A DNA stretch of 64,000 nucleotides, taken from NCBI RefSeq assembly GCF_030811455.1, contig NZ_JAUSQU010000001.1, forward strand, positions 5,084,001 through 5,148,000. Direction: 5' to 3'. Each line of letters begins with the position of its first letter. Positions within the stretch are counted from its first letter, which is position 1. The stretch comes from Streptosporangium lutulentum. Its GTDB lineage: Bacteria; Actinomycetota; Actinomycetes; Streptosporangiales; Streptosporangiaceae. This document shows, piece after piece, positions 44,437-52,196 of this stretch. The notes below the pieces were generated by a model, which did no database searches, had not been told where the DNA came from, and saw only the letters and a program-made list of their open reading frames with translations. Both the position numbers and the translations under genes were made by a program.

Positions 44437-44721
44437 ATGATCATAATTTCTGGCTGGCTCGCTATCGATCCAGACGATCGGGATGCCTACCTGCAGGGCT
44501 GCATCGGTGCGGTCGAGCAAGCGCGCGTCTCCCCCGGCTGCCTCGACTTCGCGCTCGGTGCCGACCTGATCGACGCCGGGCGGATCAATGTCCATGAGCG
44601 GTGGGAGTCCGAGGAGGCTCTCTACGCGTTCCGCGACTCGGGACCGGACGAGGGGCAAACGGCGATGATCCGCAACGCTGAAGTGCTTCGGTATCAAGTA
44701 TCCGGAGCCGGCCCGGCCTGA
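44437..44721 (+). CDS. ABM-domain monooxygenase-like protein
   Basis: 94-aa protein of the antibiotic biosynthesis monooxygenase/YgiN fold: IIISGWLAIDPDDRDAYLQGC, then SPGCLDFALGADLIDAGRINVHERWESEEAL. The central HERW is the family's hallmark. These small dimers oxidise quinols or polyketides or degrade haem, without being further assignable here. Ribosome site is weak. Confidence 0.75.
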   Translation: MIIISGWLAIDPDDRDAYLQGCIGAVEQARVSPGCLDFALGADLIDAGRINVHERWESEEALYAFRDSGPDEGQTAMIRNAEVLRYQVSGAGPA

Positions 44722-44860
44722 TCTGGCCGACCGTCGCATGGATCGAGTCCTGCTCTCGACACGGCTGGCAAGCCAGAGTCACGTTCGCGCGCGTCATCCT
44801 GCTTAGGAGCCATTGGGGAAGGCCGGTGCCCAAGAGCCGCGACGAACTCGACGACTGATC

Positions 44861-44956
44861 CGCTCCGGGGCCGGCGCGTTCAGAGTTTCACGGGCAGCGC
44901 CTTGAGGCGCCAGGCGCCCGGGTTCAGGTCGCGTTCGAGGTCGTCGCCGTCGACGG
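44861..44956. repeat. P450 3' end, source of scrap at 32689
   Basis: This stretch, covering the P450 stop and last codons, has a near-identical partial copy at 32689-32780. Confidence 0.75.
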
Positions 44957-46118
44957 CCAGAGAGAGTCCGGGGAAGCGGCGCAACAGCGCCTCGAAAGCC
45001 ACCTCGCCCTCCTGCCGGGCCAGGGCCGCGCCGAGGCAGTAGTGCATTCCGTGGGAGAAAGCGACGTGGGTCTCACGGCGGCCGTCGGGCACTCGGGTGA
45101 TGTCGAGCCGCCGCGGGTCGCCGAACATCCGCGGGTCGTAGTTGGCCGCGACCAGGGACGGCATCACCGCCTCTCCCCTGCGTACCGTCTCACCGCCGAC
45201 CTCGACGTCTTCCGTGGCGTAGCGCATGCGCACCGCCAGAGCCGGGCCGCACCAGCGCAGCAGCTCGTGGACGGCGCGGGGGGTGAGGGCGAGATCCGAC
45301 CGCAGCAGGGCGAGCTGATCGGGGTGGGTGAGCAGTGCGGCGGTTCCGTTGCCGATCAGATGGGCGGTGGTCTCGTGCCCGGCGACGACCAACGTCATGA
45401 TCATGGTGACCATCTCGGTGTCGCTGAGGCGGTCGCCGTCCTCGTCCTGAGCCTGGATCAGCCCGCTGATCAGGTCGCCCGTGGGCTCGGCGCGGCGCCG
45501 CTCGATCAGCTCCTGGATGTAGGCGACCATGTCGCGCACGGCCTCGGCGAAGCTCGGGCCGTACGACGAGACCATGGTCCTGCTCCACTCCCGCCACAGC
45601 GGGTGGTCCTCCTCGGGGACGCCGACCAGCTCGCAGATCACGATGATCGGCAGCGGGTAGGCGAAGTGCTCCAGCAGGTCGACGACCCCGTTCTCGGCCG
45701 CTTCCGGGAGCCGGTCGAGCAGCTTCTCGGTGATCTCCTCCACCCGTGGCCGCAGCTCCAGGACCCTGCGCGCGGTGAACGTGCGCGAGACGAGCCTGCG
45801 CAGCCGCAGGTGGTCCGCACCGTCGAAGGCGAGGATGCTCTCCAGCAGATACTTGTTGTACTCGGGAGGCACCCCGCGCGCCTGGAGCATCTGCGCTGCC
45901 ATGTCATCCGTACTCGCGCCCGGCACGTTCGCCGGATCGCTGACGAACCGCGGGTCGTTCAGCACCAGCTTGACGTCGTCGTATCGGGTGACGAGCCACA
46001 CCGGCTGCTCGACACCGGGAATGGCGCAGCGGGCGAGCGGGCCCCGTTCCCGGATCCGCGAGAAAGCGGTGAACGGGTCGCGTATCAGTTCCTCGTCCAT
46101 GAAGTTGACGGTGTCCAT
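44880..46118 (-). CDS. Cytochrome P450
   Basis: 412-aa soluble bacterial P450 (CYP105/107-like by eye). The I-helix oxygen motif is AGHETT (246-251), the K-helix E-x-x-R is E285/R288 in HELLRW, and the haem loop is FSHGMHYCLGAALAR with the cysteine ligand Cys361. It would need ferredoxin partners, none of which is encoded nearby. It follows a TetR gene by 20 bp and is surely co-transcribed with it. Substrate unknown; a role in xenobiotic or antibiotic oxidation under TetR control is inference. Confidence 0.94.
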   Translation of the reverse strand: MDTVNFMDEELIRDPFTAFSRIRERGPLARCAIPGVEQPVWLVTRYDDVKLVLNDPRFVSDPANVPGASTDDMAAQMLQARGVPPEYNKYLLESILAFDGADHLRLRRLVSRTFTARRVLELRPRVEEITEKLLDRLPEAAENGVVDLLEHFAYPLPIIVICELVGVPEEDHPLWREWSRTMVSSYGPSFAEAVRDMVAYIQELIERRRAEPTGDLISGLIQAQDEDGDRLSDTEMVTMIMTLVVAGHETTAHLIGNGTAALLTHPDQLALLRSDLALTPRAVHELLRWCGPALAVRMRYATEDVEVGGETVRRGEAVMPSLVAANYDPRMFGDPRRLDITRVPDGRRETHVAFSHGMHYCLGAALARQEGEVAFEALLRRFPGLSLAVDGDDLERDLNPGAWRLKALPVKL

Positions 46119-46138
46119 GGTGACCCCTTCTGTCGTGG

Positions 46139-46843
46139 TCAGATGTTCATGTGGCTGCGGATCTCGTCGTGCAGGCGGTCGACCATGCGCTGGAGGACGC
46201 CGCGGATGTGCGGCACCAGCGTGTTCAGCCGCTCCGGGTCGTCGGAGACCTCGAAGGCCAGGCGCACGACCTGGGCGAGCATGTCCCCCGCCGCGCTCTT
46301 GAGCCCCGGCTCCACGGTCAGGAAGCCGATCAGGATCGCGGCGAACGCGTGACGCTGGTCCTGAACGGATGAGTCCGCGCGCAGCACGCCGTGCTCGCGC
46401 AGGAGCTCGAAATACTCGTCCATGGCGCGCTCGCGCTCTTCGGCCAGGTCCCCGAGGACTGTCGATTCGGCCCGGGTGAGCGAACCGAGGGTGTCGGTGT
46501 CGCCGATGAAGGTCGCACGGAGGACGGGGTCCTCCTGCGCCTGCGTGTAGGCCGACCTGGCCATCCTGCCGAGCAGGAGTGCCGCGGGATCCTCGTCGAG
46601 GTCGCGCAGGAGGAGCTCGACCATCCGAAGGTGCGAGGCCGTCATCACCGTCATGAACAGCTGCTCTTTCGTGCTGAAGTGCAGGTAGACGGTGCCCTTG
46701 CCGACGCCCGCACGCCGGGCGACCTCACCTATGGTGATCCGCCCGTATCCCCACGACACCAGCAGCTCACGGGCCGCGTTCAGAATCCGATCGGCCCGCA
46801 GGTCGCGCTCGGCGTCGACCGAGCCTGCGGAAAACCGCGCCAT
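46139..46843 (-). CDS. TetR family transcriptional regulator
   Basis: 234-aa repressor. The HTH reads RILNAARELLVSWGYGRITIGEVARRAGVGKGTVYLHF in pieces (about 18-55). The ATG at 46843 has GGAGG six bases upstream; an upstream in-frame ATG runs through the operator and is not used. It heads an operon with the P450. The HTH and its operator half-site (TGACCAGAT) resemble those of the TetR protein controlling the rph-like gene at 3 kb, so the two may cross-talk. Confidence 0.93.
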   Translation of the reverse strand: MARFSAGSVDAERDLRADRILNAARELLVSWGYGRITIGEVARRAGVGKGTVYLHFSTKEQLFMTVMTASHLRMVELLLRDLDEDPAALLLGRMARSAYTQAQEDPVLRATFIGDTDTLGSLTRAESTVLGDLAEERERAMDEYFELLREHGVLRADSSVQDQRHAFAAILIGFLTVEPGLKSAAGDMLAQVVRLAFEVSDDPERLNTLVPHIRGVLQRMVDRLHDEIRSHMNI

Positions 46844-46868
46844 GTTCCAGCCTCCTTCGAGGTCCCGG

Positions 46869-46901
46869 CCCCGTGACCAGATTTGAAATCTGGTCACGGG
46901 G
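46869..46901. promoter_or_regulatory. 33-bp perfect palindromic operator
   Basis: Two exact 16-bp arms (CCCCGTGACCAGATTT and complement) around a single G, about 26 bp upstream of the TetR start. The length and perfection exceed what one TetR dimer needs, so two dimers may bind. Inner repeat TGACCAGAT-N5-ATCTGGTCA. Confidence 0.85.
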
Positions 46902-46984
46902 TCATGCGGCTGAGACTAGAGCACGGTGTGATCGAGGGCAAGACAGTGCCGAACGCCACGGGTGGCCCAGCGCTCCCAGTTCCA

Positions 46985-47542
46985 GCGTCGTCATACGGTG
47001 GATCCATTGGTCGGGAGGCGGCACCACGGAGGAGCAGGGATGAGCGTTTCAGGTCTGTCGACGGTACGGCTCGCAAGGATGCGCGAGGTGCTGACCGGGC
47101 ATGTCACACGCGGCGACCTGCCGGGCCTGGTCACCCTGGTGGCCCGGCGCGGCGAGGTGCACGTGGAGGCGATCGGCAGCACCGAGACCGGTGGCGGCGG
47201 GCCGATGCGCCGTGATTCGATCTTCCGTATCGCCTCGGTCACCAAGCAGATCACGGCGGCGGCGGCGATGATCCTCATTGAGGAGTGCCGGCTGCGGCTG
47301 GACGACCCGGTGGACGAGCTACTGCCCGAACTGGCCGACCGCAAGGTTCTGAGGCGGCCCGACGGACCCCTCGACGACACGGTGCCGGCACACCGGCCGA
47401 TCACCCCGCGCGATCTGCTGACGTTCCGGATGGGCATCGGCGCGGTGATGGCACAGCCCGGGGAGCATCCGATCCAGCGGGCGATGGACGAGACCGGGCT
47501 CGCCCCCGCCCCGCAGGCCGCACCGATCGAGCCCGATGAGTG
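46985..47542 (+). repeat. Duplicated 5' part of beta-lactamase-family locus
   Basis: Matches 52142-52699 at very high identity, including the ribosome site and about 55 bp upstream. The match ends abruptly after the GAGTG near 47540, where a vapBC scrap begins. Confidence 0.85.
47040..47541 (+). pseudogene. Truncated beta-lactamase-family serine hydrolase
   Basis: First 167 codons of a class C beta-lactamase/DD-peptidase-like hydrolase, nearly identical to the intact gene at 52197, including the catalytic SVTK (Ser66, Lys69). Everything after PIEPDE is replaced by antisense vapBC sequence, giving a 41-codon nonsense tail to a stop at 47666. The Tyr motif and the C-terminal lobe are missing, so it is inactive. 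Confidence 0.85.
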
Positions 47543-47733
47543 CGCGGCGTATAGCACGCTGGTATCCGGCAAGGCAACCATCACAAAAGACGATCTGACC
47601 CTTCCCGAAGCAGTTCGTCATGCCGTTCGGAAATATCGCCACGTCCGGAGGCTCCCAGACCGATAAACGACAACTCCCGTCGCACGGTTTCAAGGTCCGA
47701 AGCCTCAACGAACCTGACGAGTTCCGGATCTGA
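47543..47733 (-). pseudogene. vapBC remnant (copy C)
   Basis: Minus-strand scrap: about 45 C-terminal codons of the VapB-like antitoxin (DPELVRFVEASDLETVRREL then SFIGLGASGRGDISERHDELL) followed by the first 14 codons of vapC in frame (ALPDTSVLYAA). VapC breaks into the truncated beta-lactamase gene; VapB breaks into the MazG-like scrap. It keeps a longer vapB part than copy A. Confidence 0.75.
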
Positions 47734-47800
47734 ACCGGCGCCCTCGCGTAACCCCTTATCCAAGGTAGATCCGTTCGAGGAAGGCACCTCGTTCAGCTCA
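47733..47800. repeat. MazG-like 3' scrap joined to vapB scrap
   Basis: Copy of 43998-44062 (CCCCTTATCCAAGGTAGATC form). It ends at the stop of the DUF4276-like gene, whose last codons may therefore abut recombined DNA. Confidence 0.65.
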
Positions 47801-48427
47801 TGAGCCACCTCGCAGAAGTCGTTCGATATCACGCCAGAACTTGTCGAAGGATGGCGCGGCCTTGCGGGCCTGCTCCATGTCGAATGCGCTTGCCAGTCCC
47901 GCTTGATCCACAGTCGGTTTGTACGGCGTGCCGTCCGTCTTTCGGGCGGAGAGCCATTCCTTGGCACCCCGGATCCCCTCCGGATCCGGTGGCGGATTTA
48001 GCGGATCAGCAAGACCTCGACACCCGGACAGCGACGCCGCAGCGGCCAGGAACCATGCCTCGAACTCCCGGTGGGCGAGCACCACCGAGATCCCCTTGTC
48101 ACCGCGCGCCTCACGGGCCCGCTGGAGGAGCGTGGGGCCGAGGGAGGCTGGGCAGTCGTCATCGGAGTCGATCAGCAGCAGGATTCCGCCCGCGCCGGTT
48201 ACCTGATAGGAAGCCTGGAGAACAGCGTCCTCGACTCCACCGGGGGCGATGAGTTTGCTTCGCGGTATGCGGCGCGGCGTAGGAATCCGCACATTCCAGA
48301 CCGAGAGCGATCCGGCGATCCTGCGGAGCAGCACGGGAAGCGCGGACACCTCGCCGTCACCCTCCACGATGGAGGCGATCGTGATCGGACCGGCCGCCTG
48401 GGGGGACATAGTGATCGGGTCGGTCAT
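47798..48427 (-). CDS. DUF4276-like TOPRIM protein (candidate effector)
   Basis: 209-aa protein with a TOPRIM-like core: ITIASIVEGDGEVSALPVLLRRI (Glu22) and GGILLLIDSDDDCPASLGPTLL with the acidic DSDDD cluster (Asp87-91), then ISVVLAHREFEAWFLAAAASLSG typical of DUF4276. TOPRIM folds in OLD, PARIS and related systems are nucleases. Its ATG overlaps the stop of the upstream ATPase gene (ATGA), so the pair is coupled. It is the last gene of a three-gene operon. Nuclease action and defence role are inferred from fold and context. Confidence 0.75.
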   Translation of the reverse strand: MTDPITMSPQAAGPITIASIVEGDGEVSALPVLLRRIAGSLSVWNVRIPTPRRIPRSKLIAPGGVEDAVLQASYQVTGAGGILLLIDSDDDCPASLGPTLLQRAREARGDKGISVVLAHREFEAWFLAAAASLSGCRGLADPLNPPPDPEGIRGAKEWLSARKTDGTPYKPTVDQAGLASAFDMEQARKAAPSFDKFWRDIERLLRGGS

Positions 48428-49587
48428 TCGCCCACCTCCGACTGGAGTTGGCCACCACGCATCAGCTCACCGAGAGTGGTCCGTTTCTCCTCAACGAGAC
48501 GGCGGCTGACCTCGTCGATCTTGCCGATGACCGTGACCCCGCCGTTCATCGTCACCACCCGGACGGAGGACGGATCGAAGTCGTCACGGTCGAGCAGGTC
48601 GGCACTCTGCGTGGTGATCACGACCTGGACCCGCTCGCTCGCCTCGGTCAGCGCATCAAACAGCGCCCCGGCGACGGCCGGATGGAGCGCGGTCTCCGGC
48701 TCTTCGATCGCTACCAGCATTGTCTGCCCATCCAGTACGGCGGGCTGGAACAGCGCAGCGAGCACGCCCGCCGCGTGGAACGTCCCCACGGAGATGGCCT
48801 CGGGTCCGAACGGCCGCTCTCCATCTCGGGTGCGCAACTCCACGGTTGAGTACTTATCGATGAGCCGCTCGTCCATCCCCAGCGCGTCCGGGACGATCGC
48901 CTTGAGATAGTCGTCAATGCGAGCCTTGAACACGGGATACCTGAATGCGAGTTCCCCGAGCACGGATCCGATGTGCTCTCCGGAGTAGCCGATCCTCCCA
49001 GTCCGCTGATCCGAATGGAACTGCCGCATCTCATCGACATCCAGATGGTGAAAAAGCATATTCCGGAGGTCGTAATACACGTCGCTGAAGTCGTCCTGGG
49101 TGGCGGCCAGCGGCAAGTAGAGCCGATCTTGCTCGATGCCTCCCCCGCCAGTGACCAGCCCAGCCATCACATCGAATCGGGTCCCCCCCGATCCAGAGTC
49201 GCTCTGGCCCCGATGAATGACGCAGTGCTCCTCCTTGACCACCAGCGGGCGACGTCCTGTGGAGTCCCGGCCGATGGTGAATCCATACTCAGCCGGCGTC
49301 GGCTTGCCCGCCACCTCGATCACGAACTCCAGATAAACGGTGAGCTGGTCCACGGGCTCGGGCACCTGCCGGAGCACCTCATCCAGACCACCACGCTTGG
49401 CCACGGCATCGGCCGGAGTCGAATCCAGCGCATCCGCCACGAACCGCAGCGCGTCGACGAAGTTGCTCTTCCCCGCCCCGTTGGGCCCCAGCAGGACCAG
49501 CAGCGGGGTGAAGACGACCTCACAGGAGGCGATGCTCTTGTAATCGGTCACCTGCACTCGCCGTAGGAACGGCGACACCTGTCCCAT
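48424..49587 (-). CDS. RecF/OLD-like AAA ATPase (candidate defence sensor)
   Basis: 387-aa ABC-type ATPase of the AAA_21/RecF-like group: VQVTDYKSIASCEVVFTPLLVLLGPNGAGKSNFVDALRF, in pieces (Walker A 34-41), and LVAIEEPETALHP (Walker B with double Glu, about 291-303), then VVITTQSADLL. The coiled-coil arm between them is short, so this is a defence-type ATPase rather than a long SMC. Start ATG 49587 overlaps the stop of the small upstream gene; downstream it overlaps the TOPRIM gene. ATPase plus TOPRIM partner recalls PARIS (AriA/AriB) and Gabija-like logic, although the families differ. Confidence 0.85.
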   Translation of the reverse strand: MGQVSPFLRRVQVTDYKSIASCEVVFTPLLVLLGPNGAGKSNFVDALRFVADALDSTPADAVAKRGGLDEVLRQVPEPVDQLTVYLEFVIEVAGKPTPAEYGFTIGRDSTGRRPLVVKEEHCVIHRGQSDSGSGGTRFDVMAGLVTGGGGIEQDRLYLPLAATQDDFSDVYYDLRNMLFHHLDVDEMRQFHSDQRTGRIGYSGEHIGSVLGELAFRYPVFKARIDDYLKAIVPDALGMDERLIDKYSTVELRTRDGERPFGPEAISVGTFHAAGVLAALFQPAVLDGQTMLVAIEEPETALHPAVAGALFDALTEASERVQVVITTQSADLLDRDDFDPSSVRVVTMNGGVTVIGKIDEVSRRLVEEKRTTLGELMRGGQLQSEVGE

Positions 49588-49886
49588 CACACCCCCCGCG
49601 CCATCGTCACATCCGTCTGCCCGGTCACCGCCGCTGTGATCAGCGCTTGTCTCCACTCGGACGGCAAAACCGGCTGGACTCCAGGTATTGAACTCATCTC
49701 GTCAAGCCTCTTGTCCATCCGTTGGATTCTCAGGTTGACGGCATCACACAGTCCGTCTGCCACCCATCGTCTCCCATCCACATCCTTCAACTCGATCAAC
49801 TGGACCTTGAGCCGGCAGATCTGGACGGTGCTCGTCGCAAACTCTCCTCGGGATGCTCGGCGGGGATCACAGTCCTCGGTGGTCAT
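49587..49886 (-). CDS. Small HsdS-C-terminus-like protein
   Basis: 99 aa. The end PSEWRQALITAAVTGQTDV is the typical C-terminus of type I restriction specificity subunits (HsdS), where a coiled coil and this tail contact HsdM. The preceding KVQLIELKDV...NLRIQRMDKRLDEM is a helical stretch. No target-recognition domain is present, so it is either a relic of hsdS or a short adaptor recruited by the ATPase. Its stop overlaps the ATPase start (TGATG). The start has no clear ribosome site; the gene might be the tail of a longer lost one. Confidence 0.55.
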   Translation of the reverse strand: MTTEDCDPRRASRGEFATSTVQICRLKVQLIELKDVDGRRWVADGLCDAVNLRIQRMDKRLDEMSSIPGVQPVLPSEWRQALITAAVTGQTDVTMARGV

Positions 49887-50141
49887 GTTCAGTCATCAGA
49901 CCAATTCTGGCGTCCGCCAGGTGCCCGTAGGCCGGAATCGCCTCGGCCAACCGAGAGAAGCAGGCACAGAAAAGCTGGAGCAACCGTGTCTCACCGAGCT
50001 TGACAAGTTCCGGCCCCCCGATGCGTCACCGCACCCACATCCTGCCGTCCGTGGAGCGGTATTCACACGTTGGGTCTTGTCGATGTGCGCTCGGAGGATC
50101 AGTGTCGAAGCAAGGGAGTCCCCCCACCCTGAAGGATCGCC
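49887..50141. other. Divergent promoter region
   Basis: 255 bp between the three-gene operon (minus) and the NRAMP-like gene (plus). It should contain both promoters. No gene or clear operator seen. Confidence 0.4.
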
Positions 50142-51635
50142 ATGACTGAAGTCACCCGGTCCCATCCGCTCGGAGTCAGCCGTCCGGATCTCGCCATCGC
50201 GGATCTGCCCGAGCCCGAGGAGGTCTTCGGAGTCTCTCGGCTCGGTACGAAAGAGCTGTTCAAATATGCCGTCGGCCCAAGCCTTATCGCGCTCGGCATC
50301 TCCATCGGCAGCGGCGAGTGGCTGCTGGGGCCACAGGCCGTCGGCCAGTACGGGTTCGTCGGGGTGGGCTGGGTCATCCTGGTCTCGGCCATCTTGCAGA
50401 CCTTCTACAACGTCGAGTGCTCCCGCTATGTCCTCGCCACCGGCGAGTCACCGGTGGTGGGCTGGGGGCGCGTGCCGCCCGGCTTCGCGCTCTGGGTGCC
50501 GTTGTCGGCCTTCATCATCATCTTCGCCTTCATCGCCGGAGGCTGGGCCGCCTCCGCGGGGCAGGGCGTCTACGCCCTCGTGCACGGCGAGGTCGCGCCG
50601 GCCGGCGCCGAGGAGCCGCGGCTGTGGGCGATAGGCCTGCTCCTGCTCGTCTTCGCCATCACCGCCGCCGCCCGCAAGATCAGCCGGACCCTGGAACTCG
50701 CCAACTGGGGCATGGTCGGCGCGATCCTGGTCGCGCTGCTGCTCGTCGACCTCTTCGTCGTGCCGTTCGAGATCTGGTGGGACGCGATCCGCGGCTTCGT
50801 CACCCCCGCCGCGCCGCCGGCCGGGATCACCGCGACCCAGCTCGGCGGGCTGGCCGGGTTCACCGCCCTCGCCTCCGGATTGAACTGGTACGTCATGGGC
50901 CACTACCGTGACAAGGGCTACGGCATGGGCTATCGCACCGGTTTCATCGCTGGGCTGCGCGGGCCGAAAAGCGAGCTCCTGGACAGCGGCGTGACCTTCC
51001 CCGACAATCCCGCCAACGCCGGTCGCTGGCGCCGCTGGTACCGCCTGCTGCTGATGGACATGTGGGGCGTCTTCTTCGTCGGGGCCATCCTCGGCATGCT
51101 GCTGCCGACCATCCTGATGGCCAGGGCCGTCGAGCTGTCCGGCCAGAGGCCGACCCAGGCGAACGTGCCGACGTTCGTGGCGAGCGCCCTGGGCGACGAA
51201 TACGGTCAGGCCATGTTCGTCGGTGCGCTGATCCTGGGGGTGCTGATCCTCTTCTCCACCCAGCTGGGCATCTTCGAAGGGATGGTCCGGGTGGTGACCG
51301 ACGCCGCCCACGCCACCAGCCCCCGGCTCCGGGTGCTCATCGAGGGCGATCCCCGGAGGTTCTACTACCCGTTCATGTTCGGCCTGCTGGTGGTCATCGC
51401 GATCGTGCTGCACCTGGCGCTTCCGATCAGCCTGGTCCAGTGGTCGGCCAACATGTCCAACCTGGGCGCGCTGATCTACCCGTTCATGCTGATGTACCTC
51501 AACTCCAAGCTGCCCCGGCCCGCCCGTCCCCGCTGGTGGCACTACGTGATCCTGGTGCTGAACTTCCTGTTCTTCGGGTTCTTCTTCGTCAACTTCATCG
51601 CCGACTTCGTCGGAGACCCGTTGGTGACGTTCTGA
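50142..51635 (+). CDS. NRAMP-like divalent metal transporter family protein
   Basis: 497-aa membrane protein with about 11 helices. The start KYAVGPSLIALGISIGSGEWLLGPQAVG matches the NRAMP helix 1 region, but the canonical DPGN metal motif is replaced by GSGEW, so metal specificity or even substrate class is uncertain. Further helices include NWYVMGHYRDKGYGMGYRTG on a cytoplasmic loop. ATG 50142 has GAAGGA upstream. It is the only intact gene in this part without scraps at its ends. Confidence 0.78.
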   Translation: MTEVTRSHPLGVSRPDLAIADLPEPEEVFGVSRLGTKELFKYAVGPSLIALGISIGSGEWLLGPQAVGQYGFVGVGWVILVSAILQTFYNVECSRYVLATGESPVVGWGRVPPGFALWVPLSAFIIIFAFIAGGWAASAGQGVYALVHGEVAPAGAEEPRLWAIGLLLLVFAITAAARKISRTLELANWGMVGAILVALLLVDLFVVPFEIWWDAIRGFVTPAAPPAGITATQLGGLAGFTALASGLNWYVMGHYRDKGYGMGYRTGFIAGLRGPKSELLDSGVTFPDNPANAGRWRRWYRLLLMDMWGVFFVGAILGMLLPTILMARAVELSGQRPTQANVPTFVASALGDEYGQAMFVGALILGVLILFSTQLGIFEGMVRVVTDAAHATSPRLRVLIEGDPRRFYYPFMFGLLVVIAIVLHLALPISLVQWSANMSNLGALIYPFMLMYLNSKLPRPARPRWWHYVILVLNFLFFGFFFVNFIADFVGDPLVTF

Positions 51636-51871
51636 CCCCGCCACGGCCCGCCGCCCTCGCCGGGTGATCGGCTGGAATGTCGATCACCCGGGCCCGCGTG
51701 CGCGCGAGGTTGTGACTCCCGACCACAACGCAACCGGAGTATGACGGTGATCGGGCCGGCCGCACCGGGCGGATCACCCGGACCTGATGAGAGGGCGGTC
51801 GTGCTCGGCCCCGGAGGTGTTGTCGGCACCGCCTGGACGACCGGGCTCGCAAGCGGGCTACGCGCGGCGGC

Positions 51872-52117
51872 GTGAACCTGGCCGAGACCGGCACCGAGGT
51901 GTCGCAGCACCTCGGCGTGCTGCGCGAGAGCGGGCTGGTCACGCGCGAGCGATCCGGACGCAACGTCCTGTACATGACGACCGCCCTCGGGGCTTCCCTG
52001 AGCGGGACAACTACCGGCCCCTTGGCCGGACGGTTCACCGGGCGGATCTTACGGGGCGATCCGATGTCAGACCAGACCGAGTTCGTAGATGATGACACCC
52101 GGCTGACAGTGCGCTGA
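51872..52117 (+). pseudogene. ArsR-type regulator fragment
   Basis: The recognition-helix and wing part of an ArsR HTH is readable (VSQHLGVLRESGLVTRERSGRNVLYMTTALGASL) but the N-terminal helices are missing and the C-terminus runs into unrelated sequence. The preceding 51700-51870 contains no intact start. A decayed gene. Confidence 0.6.
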
Positions 52118-52196
52118 GATGGCTGAGGCCCGATGAACCCAGCGCCGCCGTACGGTGGGCCTATTGGTCGGGAGGCGGCACCGCGGAGGAGCAGGG

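Noticed and set aside
47542..47666. C-terminal extension of the truncated beta-lactamase-family frame
   Set aside because: These 41 codons are antisense vapBC sequence read through by chance, not part of the enzyme.
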